DNA of 64,000 bases from positions 97,389-161,388 of the forward strand of contig MNCI01002172.1 of assembly GCA_015680685.1 (NCBI GenBank), read 5' to 3'. Numbering within the stretch: the first letter of the stretch is position 1; every line of letters begins with the position of its first letter. This stretch comes from Gnetum montanum (taxonomy: Eukaryota; Streptophyta; Gnetopsida; Gnetales; Gnetaceae). The notes beneath the pieces were generated by a model. It saw only the letters and a list, made by a program, of their open reading frames with translations, made no database searches and was not told the DNA's origin. This document shows positions 23,761-35,390 of the stretch, piece by piece. A program made the position numbers and the translations under genes.

Positions 23761-25286
23761 CTTAACCAAGACAAGTGGTTAGCATCCGTGTTCTCGATCT
23801 CCTTATGATCTATCATTGTTAAATCAAATTCTTACAAGATTACTAGCCACCATATGACATGAGGGCTTACTATTGGCTTATTCAATAAGAACTAGCTTGC
23901 ACTATGGTCTATGTGCAAAAATATCTTGTACCCAAGCACATAGTGCCTAAGTTTTTCCAAGGCATACAACACTGCCATTAGTTTTTTCTCTGTGATGGTG
24001 TAGTTTAGTTGTGCACCCACAATGCTTCTGCTTGCACAGTGGATGTAGTAAGGATGTTTCTAATCATAAAATTGTGTGAGCATGGCTCCCAAGACATAAT
24101 TGGATATGTTAGTCATAATGTGGAAGGGTCTAGACCAATCAGGTGCTCATTGAATTGGAGTTTCCATGAGCTTTTTCTTGAGCTATTGCAATGCATGCTT
24201 GCATTTCCTAGTCTAGATAACTGAAGCATCCTTCTTTGCCAACTCCACTAATGGTTTTGGAATCTTAGAGAAATTCTCGATGAAGCACTAGTAGTAGCCA
24301 GTGTAGCCAAGGAAGGACCTCACATCTTTAACTATTTCAACTTGTTTGGTAATTTCTTGAATGACCCTTATTTTTCCAAGGCCCACCTCAATCCTTTTTT
24401 GAGAAATTTTTTGGCCCAAAATAATGTCCTCCTAGACCATCAAGTGGCTTTTCTGCCAGTTGAGCCTAAGGTTTATCTTCATGCATCTTTTTCACACTTG
24501 CTTAAGATGGTCCAGGGCTTGCTTGAATGTAGTCCCATAGGTTGAGAAGTCATCCATGAATACCTCCACCCTACTATCAATCTGCTATTGGAAAATGCTA
24601 AGGATAAGGTGTTGGAATGTAGCACGGGCATTACACAAGCCGAATGATATCTTTCTGTATGTAAAGTTCCACTAAGAACTTGTGAATAGAGTTTTCGCCT
24701 AATGCTTTAGTGCGATCTGGATTTAGTTATAGCCACTATAACCATCCAAAAAGTTGTAATAGGAATGCCTAGAAATTATGTCCAACATCTAGTCCACAAA
24801 TGACAAAGAAAAATGATCCTTGAATGCTGCCATGTTCAACAACCTACAATTGATTCAAACCCTCCATTTTCCACCTTTCTTTAGCACTATGATAAGTGGG
24901 CTAACCCATTCACTGTCCACAACGGGGTAGATGAACCTCACCTTAAGGAGTTGTTCAATCTCCTCTTTGACAATCTACTTGAGTTTGGGGTTCAATCGTC
25001 ATTGTGGTTACCTTTTTAGTTTAATGGAGGAATCTGTGTAAATGCAATGCTGGCATATCCTTGGATCAATTCTAGTTAGCTCATGATATGATCAAGCAAG
25101 GATTGTTGGCCATTTCCTGACCACCTCCAACAACTTCTTTTTCTGCACAAGAGCTAGGTTGGCATTGATAATGATCGACTTGCTATTTTTCAAACAAGCA
25201 TATTCCATTCCTTCTGATAGAGTTTTTAACTCTAGGGGATCCTATTTAAAGCTCTCAAGAATTTCCAACTCTTCCCACTAGGTTTC
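23761..25286 (-). pseudogene. reverse transcriptase and RNase H of E3, broken
   Basis: RT blocks on the minus strand include SEWVSPLIIVLKK-type text near 24910, YSGYNQI near 24740, and VEVFMDDFST near 24560 with both catalytic aspartates kept. LNWQKSHLMV-type text lies near 24450. RNase H follows toward 23790. The right end is the insertion point of E5 inside the protease-RT linker. Confidence 0.82.
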
Positions 25287-25291
25287 ATTAG
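25287..25291. repeat. left target-site duplication of E5 (ATTAG)
   Basis: ATTAG directly precedes the TGATGA start of E5. The identical ATTAG follows the far LTR end at 41314-41318. A 5-bp duplication is usual for Gypsy integrases. Confidence 0.92.
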
Positions 25292-25724
25292 TGATGAATC
25301 ATGTTTTACTGAAGTTCCAATATCAAAGAAACCTCAATATTAGGTACATGATATCAGGTACGCGATATAGTGGCCCAAGATGCAATATCGAGCATGTGAT
25401 ATCACAAGGTTACTTCCAAGTCTATAAATACAACCCCCGGGCACATGATTTGAAAGTAGTGTTTGCAATCAAGTAGCAAAACTCTTGCAATTTGTTCATT
25501 TGAGAGTTAGAATATTTTCCAGGTTCCTACAGTAGGAGGTCTAAGTGTGATCATATCTTTATTCAAGCATTGATGTACTTAAACACATCATTGTGTTGGC
25601 AATAAAGACGAGCTCTTTGATTTATCCTTACAACACTTGAGACTTTCTTTCTTTATGAATTTACATATTGTGATTTCATGTAGTTTACATTAATATTATT
25701 CATGTAGTAATTAATTTTGATTAA
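25292..25724 (+). repeat. 5' LTR of E5, first piece
   Basis: It begins TGATGAATCATGTTTTACT, as does the 3' LTR at 40445, and follows it up to ATTAATTTTGATTAA, where E4 is inserted. The last five bases (25720-25724, ATTAA) are the left target duplication of E4. Confidence 0.92.
25349..25430 (+). promoter_or_regulatory. LTR core promoter of E5 5' LTR: GATATC array and TATA box
   Basis: GATATC/GATATA/AATATC cores lie near 25349-25403 in GTACGCGATA and CATGTGATATC contexts. TATAAATA at 25423-25430 follows, then CAACCCCC. The 3' LTR has the matching array at 40471-40557 and TATA at 40576. Confidence 0.68.
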
Positions 25725-26619
25725 TGATTAGTGGTGAGGTACCCCTACACTCAACCATATGAATACGAGCATTCATGCACGATCTGGTTAAACTCCACAG
25801 ACAGGCTAGTTGTGGTATCTAGATTGTTACTCGTTGATCACAGTTTGCTATCTTCCCACTTGGACTAGTATTTGCTTTGTCACATATGGTTTAGTCCAAA
25901 GTGAGGTGTATGATGTGGCCCTAGACTAGTGCTACTCCTAGAGGCAATGGAAAATAACTTTGTTTAAGCTAAGAGGGAAAGGGAGAAGAGAATCTAAGCT
26001 AGCCTAAGTGTGATGAGCATCTGTACTCAATCATCTATACACATCTTGGACCTCGTGTACTACTACTGGGATTACCAAGCGCATGTCCTAGGTATACTAC
26101 TAAGATACCAAGTAGTCACACTTAAATGCTCATGATTAAGTCATACTCATTCTACATTTAATAATAGGGATATGAGAGGAAGGTAAAGAGATATTAAGTA
26201 AGAAAGCAATAAATAACAATTAAAACTAAGTGAATGCTGCAATGATGAAGTAATCTTGATATTTATTATTGGTCATGTGCATGTCCAAGTATGTCACACT
26301 CGAATAAAGGTTCCATACAATTACAATCATCACACTACGGGCATGCACTAGAGAAAGGGTTGAGAGGAAAAACTAACAAAAAGATTCCACTCTAACACTA
26401 ACGTTTCCTATCACTCTCCTGTGCACCCAATTGTGTATTTATAGGCTTACATAGGGATCACAATATCGCATATCCAATATTGTTAGACAAGCTGCGATAT
26501 CGAGTATCCAATATCCGGGGTCTAATATTGGGACTCATCAGACCTTATATCTTGTACCTGATATCAAGGGTCCAATAACAGGGTTCTGATATCAGCACCT
26601 GGCAAACCATGATTCATCA
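25725..26619 (-). repeat. 3' LTR of E4
   Basis: This 895-bp LTR is nearly collinear with 30790-31643. It begins TGATTA (a change from TGATGA) and ends TCATCA next to the polypurine tract complement TACCCCCATGA. The palindrome array with GATATC/AATATC cores is at 26459-26605, and the minus-strand TATA box at 26436-26443. This array is longer than in the other LTRs. Confidence 0.9.
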
Positions 26620-26630
26620 TACCCCCATGA
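26620..26630 (-). promoter_or_regulatory. polypurine tract of E4
   Basis: The complement of TACCCCCATGA gives TCATGGGGGTA on the minus strand, directly before the LTR, as in E5 and E8. Confidence 0.75.
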
Positions 26631-28600
26631 CTGAATAACAACTTGTCCTCGAGTCAAAGAAAGTGAGGAACAAGTTCAACTAATTACACAATGGATAGGT
26701 ATGGGATTATTGACTAACTAGAAATTTATTCATGCTGTAGTGGAGAGTTGAATACAATAAAATTGGGACACAGACACAAAATTACAAAATTTATTGGAAC
26801 TCATGTGGTTCCTGGTGGTGGTGGCTCCTCCATGGGTCTCTTCCCCTTGTCTTGTGCTTTAGTCTTTAAGATTAATACCATTGAAGAAGTGCCTGACATT
26901 TCTCCTCTTCTATCTGAGGATTATGAGTTGTCCATGCTAATGTTCCAATGTTTGATGGAGTCAACATTTTTCATGGACACGGCAGCTGTGGGAATACTTG
27001 ATTGGCCTTGACATGGCATGCCATAAATAGCCATCGTTCCTCTTTATAGGCTCGGGCCCTGACCTCTCCACCTTTTTCTTGGCTAGATTATGTAGTGACA
27101 GGAGGTTCCTAATGGATGCTGAATGATTGTGCCTCCTTCTCTACATGTTCTACATGAGGTCCTTGGTCTATGCCTCCCCTTCAGCATTCAATTGCACCTT
27201 CAGAAGATCCTCTTTTTTGTCCACTTTTAGGGGCCATCTATAATCACACAAAGATCAATTATTACTAAGGTTATTGAAAGAAGTTCAATTATTTCATACC
27301 TTACTCATTGCCTTTAATAAATGTTGAATTCTTTTCTTAGTGTGATTTTAGAGTTAGAAATTTTTTTCAAGGAAGTTGCCCTAAAATTTTAATGTCTGAC
27401 CTAATTTGTTTAGGTGACACATAAAAGGACATGTAATGGTTTTGAGGAACATTTGATAAAATGATGCCAAAAGAAAGAATAGATTTGGCAATGAAGTACT
27501 TGGAGGTTATAGAATGATGTGCTGGTGTGCAACAAGTACAAATTACAAAAGTCACACAAGTGGGTCCTCCCCAAAGTAGGTTCCAACCAATAATGCCCTT
27601 GTGTAACCACACCTTAAAATGTCCATAGGTACTAGAAGGGTTAAATGTAGTCTACACTAATGCAAAAAAACACACACATGTTAATACTACTGTGATGAGG
27701 TAGGAATTCTATGCAACATAAGACATGAGTCACCAATTCATGAATAGCGAGATGAGGCAAATTGTAGAAGGGATTACAGAGATCCAGATGTGAGGTAATT
27801 GACCTAAGGCACAATGAATCTTGAGTGTAGGGCATGATTAATGTATTATTAACCCATCACTCCAAAATCAAGACCAAGTCCATTCTTCTAATCAATGACA
27901 TCGCATTGTTTCATGCCATGATGGACAACCATAAGAGTACCATGACAACAAGGTGTACGATCACTTAGCGTTTTGTTCAAGGGAGGAGTGAATTGGAATT
28001 TCTTTGCGGCATACTTTTTTTTGGCCACTTTGGCACACTTTCTCTTATCTTTCTCTTTTCTTTTTTTTATTTTTTATTTTTGATCCATAATCCAAAGAAG
28101 CCACCTACCTTCAGGCATGGGTGCATGTCTTTCTAGTGGTACCCCCTAGAATAGCATTGGTTTTCTTGAGTAAGAGCATTTATTACTCTTACTCCCATTT
28201 TTCGTTAGATCTACAAGGATCTTAGTACTGCATGGTAACTCCTACAGATGTCACCAAAGAGAATCCACAAGTCCCCTTGATGTCACACCTTGGCCATTCC
28301 CTCTTGGTCCATCCTTCTTTGCTCTGGGTATAATGCGCACAAAATTACTTTTAAGTTTTCATAATGACAAGAATATCATCGTACCTAGAGTAGAACCTCT
28401 TATTAATAGAATGGGTGGGTGGATGTGATGGGCTCATTGTCCAAATAATTAGTTACTCAAGACTTGATAGCAAAGAATAATACCTCAACCAACGAGTCAC
28501 ATGAGTTCTTTATTCATAGATGAGATTAATCATAAAAAGATAAAAAGATAAAAAAATAAATAAAAAGATAAAACAAAAAATTGTAAAATTAAAGAAAAGG
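26631..28600 (-). other. 3' untranslated region of E4
   Basis: It holds motifs shared with the other 3' regions, for example CCTTCAGGCATGGGTGCATGTC near 28110 and a TTTTATTTTT stretch near 28060. The plus-strand open frame at 26748-27011 and the short minus-strand frames here show no family features. No pol sequence is seen. Confidence 0.65.
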
Positions 28601-30656
28601 AAAAACATTTATTAATTCTATTTGTTAGAATGGGGGATATCCCCCATAACTAAATTTTTAATCATAGTTAGAATTAATAAATGGAAGGTTAAGATCCATG
28701 CATGTTGAAAATATTGGGACCTAGCCATATCCAACCCATTGGGTGTCTTTTGATGTGGTGGTTGGAATGTGCCCAAATTGGGGTTCACACACTGGATTAA
28801 TGTTAACATAGTGGGGCAAGTTGTAAGATGTGTTTAATTGATAAGAAGTTAACCCACTATGGCACTTGTGACTGTAAGATGGTATGCAAGGATTGGTATG
28901 TCTCCCTATGTGGCTATATTCATTGTTCCCCATAGTTGTTGGAGTTTTGATCAGTGGCCTTGATAAGGTAACACAAGGTGTTGTATTTGAGGAGAAAGAT
29001 GCCCCAAAATGTTGAACTTATGCTAAGTTAGAGGATGCGGTGGTCTCAGAACTATGTTGTCCCTTTCTCCAGTCATGTCTAAAGAAGGGATGCCTTTGAT
29101 GTTGTGGAGGATTCCCACTACGGTTGACAATAGCAACACAAGTAACATTCGTGGGTCGATGCTATGGTGCAAAACCTTCTGGCACAATTGGTGGTGATGT
29201 AGAAGGAGGTGAAGGATGAGAATATTAAATCTAAGGAGAAGTGTAAGGCACATGATGTGGTGATCATGTTGTATAGGATATGGGTTAATAGTATTTAGGA
29301 GAATGATAACAATGTGACAAGATAGAGGATGTTGACACAATTGGGGAAACAGGATGTTGAACCTGATAAGCACTTGGGCTCAGATGATATGAAGGGTGTG
29401 ACCAGTTTCAGGGTGGCCTCCCCCATGACTGAGATTTTTGTCACTATGATTGAACACAATATTCTTGTACAAACTTTGGATGTAACATTCTTCCCCAATG
29501 CTCATGTAAATGTGACAAGATTGATCATTGACCTTTGGGGTAATCATACAGGAAAATGTTACATTGATACGTATGATTAGTAGTTAAGTTCTTATTCTCT
29601 TCAACCCTTCTTTCTGATTGTCTAAGGGTGTTCTATCCTGCTTCTTGGTTTTTCATGGCCCTACCTCTAATAGTGTTGGCATATTCTTCACATTTTTCAT
29701 GTACCCATTCCGTCATCTTATTGATCTTTGCCTCAATTTCATCTAGTGATTGTAGTATTGGAAAAGATGATTCCACCTCCTTGAGGTGAGTTGATTTCTC
29801 CTCTTCATTATTATGGACCTTTGCTAATTTGAGATTTTGGTCCTGTTGAAATTTTTCAACATTCTCCCATTTAACCATTTCTCCTTCTTCTTTTGCTACC
29901 TACTTAATAAGCTCTTGGAATTGATGAATTCATAGCTCATATAGTTGACTTGGGGCATACATTTCTAGGGTCTCCCTTGTTTTGTTATGAAGCCCATCTA
30001 TGATGTGATACATTAGCCTTTCCTCAAAGAACCCATGGCCTGGGCAATTGTTACGAATAGTATCTTTCTAAGGCCATGTCCAAAGGTTCATGTTTCTCTT
30101 GTTTCCACTCTTGGATTTGTCTCCTCAAGGCTAACACTCTTGCATAAGTTTGATATTTTTCATTGAAGAGCTCTACCATTATTAGCCAATGTTGAATTAA
30201 TTTTGGTCTTAAGGACATGTACCATACTTTTGCTTGGCCAATGAGTGTCAAAGGAAAGAGCTTAAGTTTTTGCCACCCATTATCAATATTGTTCCATACA
30301 AAGGCATCATGGAAACCTTGTAAATGATGTTGCAGATCTAAATCATATCCTCTTGAAAATTTGGGAAAGTTATTTAAATCAAGCCTAGGTAGACAGCTTT
30401 CCTTATGATGCCTACGGGATATTTGAATAGCCTCTTGTATATGCATTAGGCTCTTAGTGGCCAGCAGGCGTTCATCATCACTAGGTAGGTTATGAATTTG
30501 TGAGTTGGGATGATGTTGTCTTTGTTTATGTACATAGGAGACCCTTGCATAGGATTGAGTACTCCAAACTTCATCTTCATCATCATATAATTTGTTGGTT
30601 CTCCAATGAATTGCCTTACTAGTTGTTGCATTGTCATAATCTTGTGAGAGAGACAT
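28600..30656 (-). pseudogene. gag gene of E4, core open
   Basis: The N-terminal and capsid part is open for 201 codons (30656-30051): LDLNNFPKFSRGYDLDLQ, WQKLKLFPLTLIGQAKVWY, LIQHWLIMVELFNEKYQTY and LRRQIQEWKQ. The start MSLSQDYDN fits, lying just inside the primer site. A stop precedes the next part, a coiled-coil piece (29878-29633, EEKSTHLKEVESSF and IEAKINKMTEWVHEKCEEY). The knuckle near 29560 is decayed: QCNIFLYDYPKGQ, where E1 has CEICQYDHPKGC. A histidine- and proline-rich tail follows to about 28600. Confidence 0.82.
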
Positions 30657-30770
30657 TGTTGTGAATCGTGTGTGACTTAGTTGAAATTAATTTCTTTTCT
30701 AAAAGATATATCATGAATACTTTGTTACAGCAATCTTGTGGGATATAACTAATCTAAATAACTAGCACTG

Positions 30771-30789
30771 TCCTCGGCAATGGCACTAA
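30771..30789 (-). promoter_or_regulatory. primer binding site of E4
   Basis: The minus strand reads TTAGTGCCATTGCCGAGGA next to the LTR end. It differs from the tRNA-Asp complement at a few positions. Confidence 0.7.
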
Positions 30790-31643
30790 TGATGAGTGGC
30801 GAGGTACCCCTACACTCAACCATATGAATACAAGCATTCATGCACGATCCAATTGAACTCTATAAATGGGCTAGTTGTGGTATCTAAATCATTACTTGTT
30901 GATCATAGTTTGTTGTCTTCCCACCTAGACTAGTATTTGCTTTTTCATGTATGGTTTAGTCCAAAGTGAGGTGTATGATGTGGTCCTAGACTAGTGCTAC
31001 TCCTAGAGGCAATGGAAAATAACTTTGTTTAAGCTAAGAGGGAAAGGGAGAAGAGAATCTAAGCTAGCCTAAGTGCGATGAGCATCCATCCTCAATCATC
31101 CATACACATCTTGGACCTCATGTACTACTACTAGGATTACCAAGCGCATGTCCTATGTACGCTACTGGGATACCAAGTAGTCACACTTAAATGCTCATGA
31201 TTAAGTCATACTCATTCCACATTTAATAATAGGGACAGAAGAGGAAGGTAAAGAGATATTAAGTAAAAAAGTAATAAATACTAGTTATAAATCTCAATAT
31301 TTATTACTAATCATGTGCATGTCCAAGTACATCACACTCGAATAAAGGTTCTGTACAATTACAATCATCACACTGTGAGCATGCACTGGAGAAAGGGTTG
31401 AGAGGAAAAACTAACAAAAAGATTCTACTCTAATACTAACTTTTCCTATCACTCTTCCATGCATCCAATTTTGTATTTATAGGCTTACACAGGGATCACA
31501 ATATCGCATATTCGATATCATTAACCAGGCTGCGATATCGGGTACCCAATATCGGGGGTCCGATATCGGGACTCATCAGACCTGATATCTTGTACCCGAT
31601 ATCATGGGTCTGATATTAGCACCTGGCAAACCATGATTCATTA
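30790..31643 (-). repeat. 5' LTR of E4
   Basis: This 854-bp LTR is very similar to 25725-26619. Its outer end reads TCATTA rather than TCATCA, followed by the target duplication ATTAA (31644-31648). It has a GATATC-type array at 31499-31618 and a TATA box (minus) at 31474-31481. It lacks a short block near 31608 that the 3' LTR has at about 26570-26590, so the copies have drifted since insertion. Confidence 0.9.
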
Positions 31644-31648
31644 ATTAA

Positions 31649-32084
31649 TTAAGTAACTTATTAAAGTACACATGCACAACCCCTTTAAAGATACGTTTGA
31701 CATGTGGTAGCTCAAAAATGGTTAGCGTTTGACAACCCAGCAGTGTTTACACAAAGTTCAGGATGTGCCCAAGAAGTGGGGACGGTTGCTTGTGTTTTGC
31801 TAAATTAGACAATAGTTTACTTAACACTTAATTACTCTCACTTTTATTCTTTTTTTATGTAATCAATTGATAAAACACACAATAATAAAAATCTTATGCC
31901 TTAGTCACACTTAACCATACACTTACATTTCACAAGTGAGACTAGGAAGACAACGAATAGACAACACGAATTCACCATTTAGCTCTAGCATACTTGGTAA
32001 TTAAAGTCTACAAATTTTGATCAAATTGCATGTGAACGCCTATGATTCATATGGTTTTGCATAGGGATACCTTGTTGCTCATCA
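31649..32084 (+). repeat. 5' LTR of E5, second piece
   Basis: The E5 LTR resumes after the E4 target duplication (TTAAGTAACTTATTAAAGTA, compare 40880-40900). It runs to GTTGCTCATCA at 32084. It carries the conserved CACTTGGTAGC / ACAACCCAGCAGTGTT block in the R/U5 part. Confidence 0.9.
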
Positions 32085-32105
32085 TTGGCACCGTCGCCGA
32101 GGACT
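32085..32105 (+). promoter_or_regulatory. primer binding site of E5
   Basis: TTGGCACCGTCGCCGAGGAC directly follows the LTR. It matches the tRNA-Asp-type site except for a few bases. Confidence 0.75.
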
Positions 32106-32299
32106 TTAGTTCTACGTGTACTATCTAAGCTTAGTGAGACTTAGTAACCTCGTTGTTTGAACCCTATGAGTAAAATCTTGCAAAAACAAAAATTAGTATT
32201 ACAATTAAATTAAATCTTAACTGCACACTGCATATAAAATCATTAACATAAAATTTCCTCTTTTCACAGGAGTCTATCTCCACGTAGGGTAAACTAGGT

Positions 32300-34770
32300 G
32301 CCTCAACAATACTAGGTGGTATATGCTCATCCTGATGAGTATGTACTAGACTTCACCTTCATCTTACATCAAGATGAAATTTTGTGGTGGCATGACATGG
32401 AAGGTAACATTGTGTTGCTACCAAATTGATCTATTCTAGCGATGCTCTAACTAATACTTGCACGACATGGACTCAAACATCTTCATGGGGAGTACAAGAT
32501 GCGAGATCCCGATTCAAGGGATTATCATCCCAATAAAACACAAAGGTTAAGGGATCGTTAGCTGGAGCACCAACATAAGCTTGTGAAGGGTAAGGGGCCA
32601 AACACTTTTCCACCTCCGCTTGGTCCATTAGATGAAGCTAAACACTTCTCTAGGGGCTTTTCCTTTGGTGATACTCCTCTCTATGACTTTGTTCAAGGGG
32701 CCCTCAACTGGAACATGCAATCCATAATTCATAATCCAAGTTCTGGTCAGACTGGATCCAATGACAAAAATGGATCTAGAGAAGTAAGTCATGATAAGGG
32801 GGCAAATGCAGGTCACAATCACAATCATGGTCATGATCATCAAAGGAAGGGTGACAGGCATTAGCATGATACAAGATCTCCTTCTTCTTCCCCTTTATTG
32901 TCTTCTTTTCTTCTTCATCTAGCTCAAATCATGGCCATAGAGGGCATGACCGTGATGGAGGTGATTGACAGGACCAAAACAATAGAAGGGACCATCAGGA
33001 CAGTCATAATCAGAGGCATGGGTAATTCAGAGAGACCCACCGTCATGAAAGAAGGGTTAATAGAGAACATCATAGGCACCATTACCATGGCCTTGATGAA
33101 CCTCTACTTGCCACTTGGAGTATGTTAAAAATTGCAGAGGCTGTGAGGATTCCAACAAGGCATGTAAAGGATAGCAAAATAAAGAGGCTGGACATGAAAA
33201 ACATCCCTTAGTTTGAGGGAGGCTACGATGTTGATCTGCAAAATCATCTCCAACCCTTCCAAGATGTATGTGCCTTGCAGAATATTGAGAACAACTAGCA
33301 AAATTTGAAGTTATTTCCAAGGATAGTCATTAAGGAAGTAGAAAATTCGTACCGATCTTTGGAGCCAGAATCAATCTAATAGTGGAGTATGATGTTAAAA
33401 TTTTTCAATGACAAATATCAAACATACTCCCGATTATCCAATCTGAGGAAGCAGATCCAAGGGTGAAAACAAAGAAACCATGACCCCTTGGATGCCACTA
33501 TTGATCAATACTACTCTCTATTGCATAGGTGTCCTAGCCATGGACACTCTCAACTTGATCAACTCCACCATATCATAGTCGGGTTGTGGTCTGAAATAAG
33601 GAAAATCCTTGGCATCTATGCCGAAGGAAGATTGACAAAGTTAAGTGTCCATCGAATCCAAAAGTTAATTAAGCAGGTAGCCAGGGAGGAGGGAGAATTG
33701 AGAAAGCGAAAAAGTGTAAAGGAATATAACAAGGATCCTTCTATCTGTAAGAGGGGGGTTTGATTTTATGATAGTGAAGATGAGTTAACTAGAGATGAGG
33801 TGGCTAATCAGAAAACCTTACCACTCTAGAAATTGCAATTGAAAATCATGGCTAAGGTTGACCAATTATGGGACACCATGGACAACAAGTTTCAAGCTAT
33901 CTTAAAAATTGCTGAAGAGTCCAAGAAGAAAAATGGTAAGCGTGAGCATCGAATATGTAAGGAAGTTGAACATGTCATATCCAAGGGTAAGGGTAAAATG
34001 GCTATGATTTTCAGATAGTGACTCAAATGATGATGGTGGGTGTCACATCTGCCAATATGAACACCCCAAGGGACGTTGTCCAATTGTGTCACACTTGCAA
34101 GAATTTGGGATGTATGCCTTACATCCATGACTTGCACAAAGGAAAACATCCAAAATATTTCCTTAAGGAAACTCTTAATAGTTCCACCAACCATAGCAAT
34201 ACTATCCAAGTGGAACTCCACCACAACCCTATCAATTGTACTAGCAGTGGTAACAACCACAATCATGGGCGTTGGCACCTCCAAGACAACAGTACCTCTA
34301 CCGGTAACCAAATCCCTATGGTTATTATGTTCAACAACCTTCATCTCCATGAGAATCCTCTAGTCATGTTGCTGCTTACCAACCTCACCATTACCCTCCT
34401 GAAGTGTACCAACCACCATATCCAAGGAGGAATGTCACCTACTATCCTCATGTTCCTCCTATTCTTGCACCTACTCCTCCACCTCCTACATAGCTACCAC
34501 TTGCTCTATTCATGTAAGGTGAATTACCTGCCCAACCACAGCAAAGAAATGCTACAAGGGTGGTTAATCTACAATCAATTAACCAACCAAGCAGGTCAAA
34601 AACACAATCAAAGAAAAGATCCTTCTTTTGATCTTGCAATCCACCAAAGCCCTCAAACACATCAGTGGTTGGTAGCCTTTCTCCTCCACCTTCCTCTACC
34701 TCACTTTTATCCAAGTCCCCTTCAACCCAAAATCCCTCTCAAATCCATATTGTAATGTTGACCCATGCCG
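32300..34770 (+). pseudogene. gag gene of E5, broken
   Basis: The N-terminal block near 32330-32430 corresponds to the HPDEYVLDFTFILHQDE region of E6. A histidine-rich linker follows (ANAGHNHNHGHDHQRKGDRH, ending 32862). The capsid part at 33130-33470 has WSMMLKFFNDKYQTYS text with stops, then an open piece at 33488-33763 (CPSHGHSQLDQLHHII, ILGIYAEGRLTKLS). Next come a coiled-coil piece (33833-34018), the knuckle CHICQYEHPKGRC near 34040, and a Q/P/Y-rich tail to 34770. The 245-codon open frame at 34018-34755 is a shifted reading of this tail. Confidence 0.85.
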
Positions 34771-35300
34771 TATTTGATTGGATTTGAGCTAATAACCTAC
34801 CCAGGAAGTTAGCTAATCCTAGGAGTCCCTTGGTATATTTGCAAATTGCTAGGAATGAGCCTTGTAAAGCTCTTCTTGACTCTAGTTTTGGTGTTAATTT
34901 GATCTTGCATAAGATATACACTATGTGGAACCTTCCTCCCTTGAAGAAGAGCAACATTAAACTAGAGCTGGCAGACCAATCCATCATTGTTCCATTGGGA
35001 CTGGTAAAGGATATCGTGACCATTGTTTGTGGGTGGTCATATCCTACCAACTTCCTAGTAATCAAAGTAAATAACTGCAAGGGTGACTTCCCAATTATTA
35101 TGGGAAGGGTGTGGCTAAGCACTATTAATGCCAAAATGGGCATTAGAGATCTTTCCTTAGAGATATCTAAAGAAAATGAATTTGGAAAGATCGAAAAGAA
35201 GCAGGTTTCATGTATCATGTACAATGATTCAGGCTATCATTATGTGTAGAAGCTATGGTCAATAAAGGGAACATCTATATCTGCATGCAAGCAATGTGCA
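34771..35300 (+). pseudogene. aspartic protease region of E5
   Basis: An open stretch of 139 codons (34830-35249) reads EPCKALLDSSFGVNLI, WNLPPLKKSNIKLEL, VKDIVTIVCGWSYPTNFLVIK, and SLEISKENEFGKIEKK. The active-site triad, normally D-S/T-G, is D-S-S here, which should abolish activity. The linker to RT continues at 35391-35627 (THHQLFKGVNDD, PLELKTLPTEMEY). Confidence 0.85.
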
Positions 35301-35390
35301 CTAAAAGTTGAAATTCACAAATGTCTATACGCGACAGTCACCAAACAAGAAGGCACCCAGTGGCTAACAATTGATCCTAGCAACAGTACA

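Larger units (their letters stand above)
25725..31643 (-). mobile_element. E4: pol-less, gag-bearing LTR element inserted in the E5 5' LTR
   Basis: Two similar LTRs (30790-31643 as 5', 25725-26619 as 3') flank an interior of about 4.2 kb. It is bounded by a perfect ATTAA target duplication (25720-25724 and 31644-31648). Read leftward, the interior has primer site, gag, then a 3' untranslated region and polypurine tract. I find no protease, RT, RNase H or integrase text between 28600 and 26630. This matches the class of non-autonomous elements with only a gag domain. It would depend on enzymes of relatives such as E5. Confidence 0.88.

Noticed and set aside
26748-27011. Plus-strand open frame of 87 codons in E4
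   Set aside because: It is opposite to the E4 coding strand, in its 3' untranslated region, without recognisable features.
34018-34755. Plus-strand open frame of 245 codons
   Set aside because: It is a shifted reading of the Q/P/Y-rich gag tail of E5. The correct frame holds the knuckle CHICQYEHPKGRC and continues the gag text.
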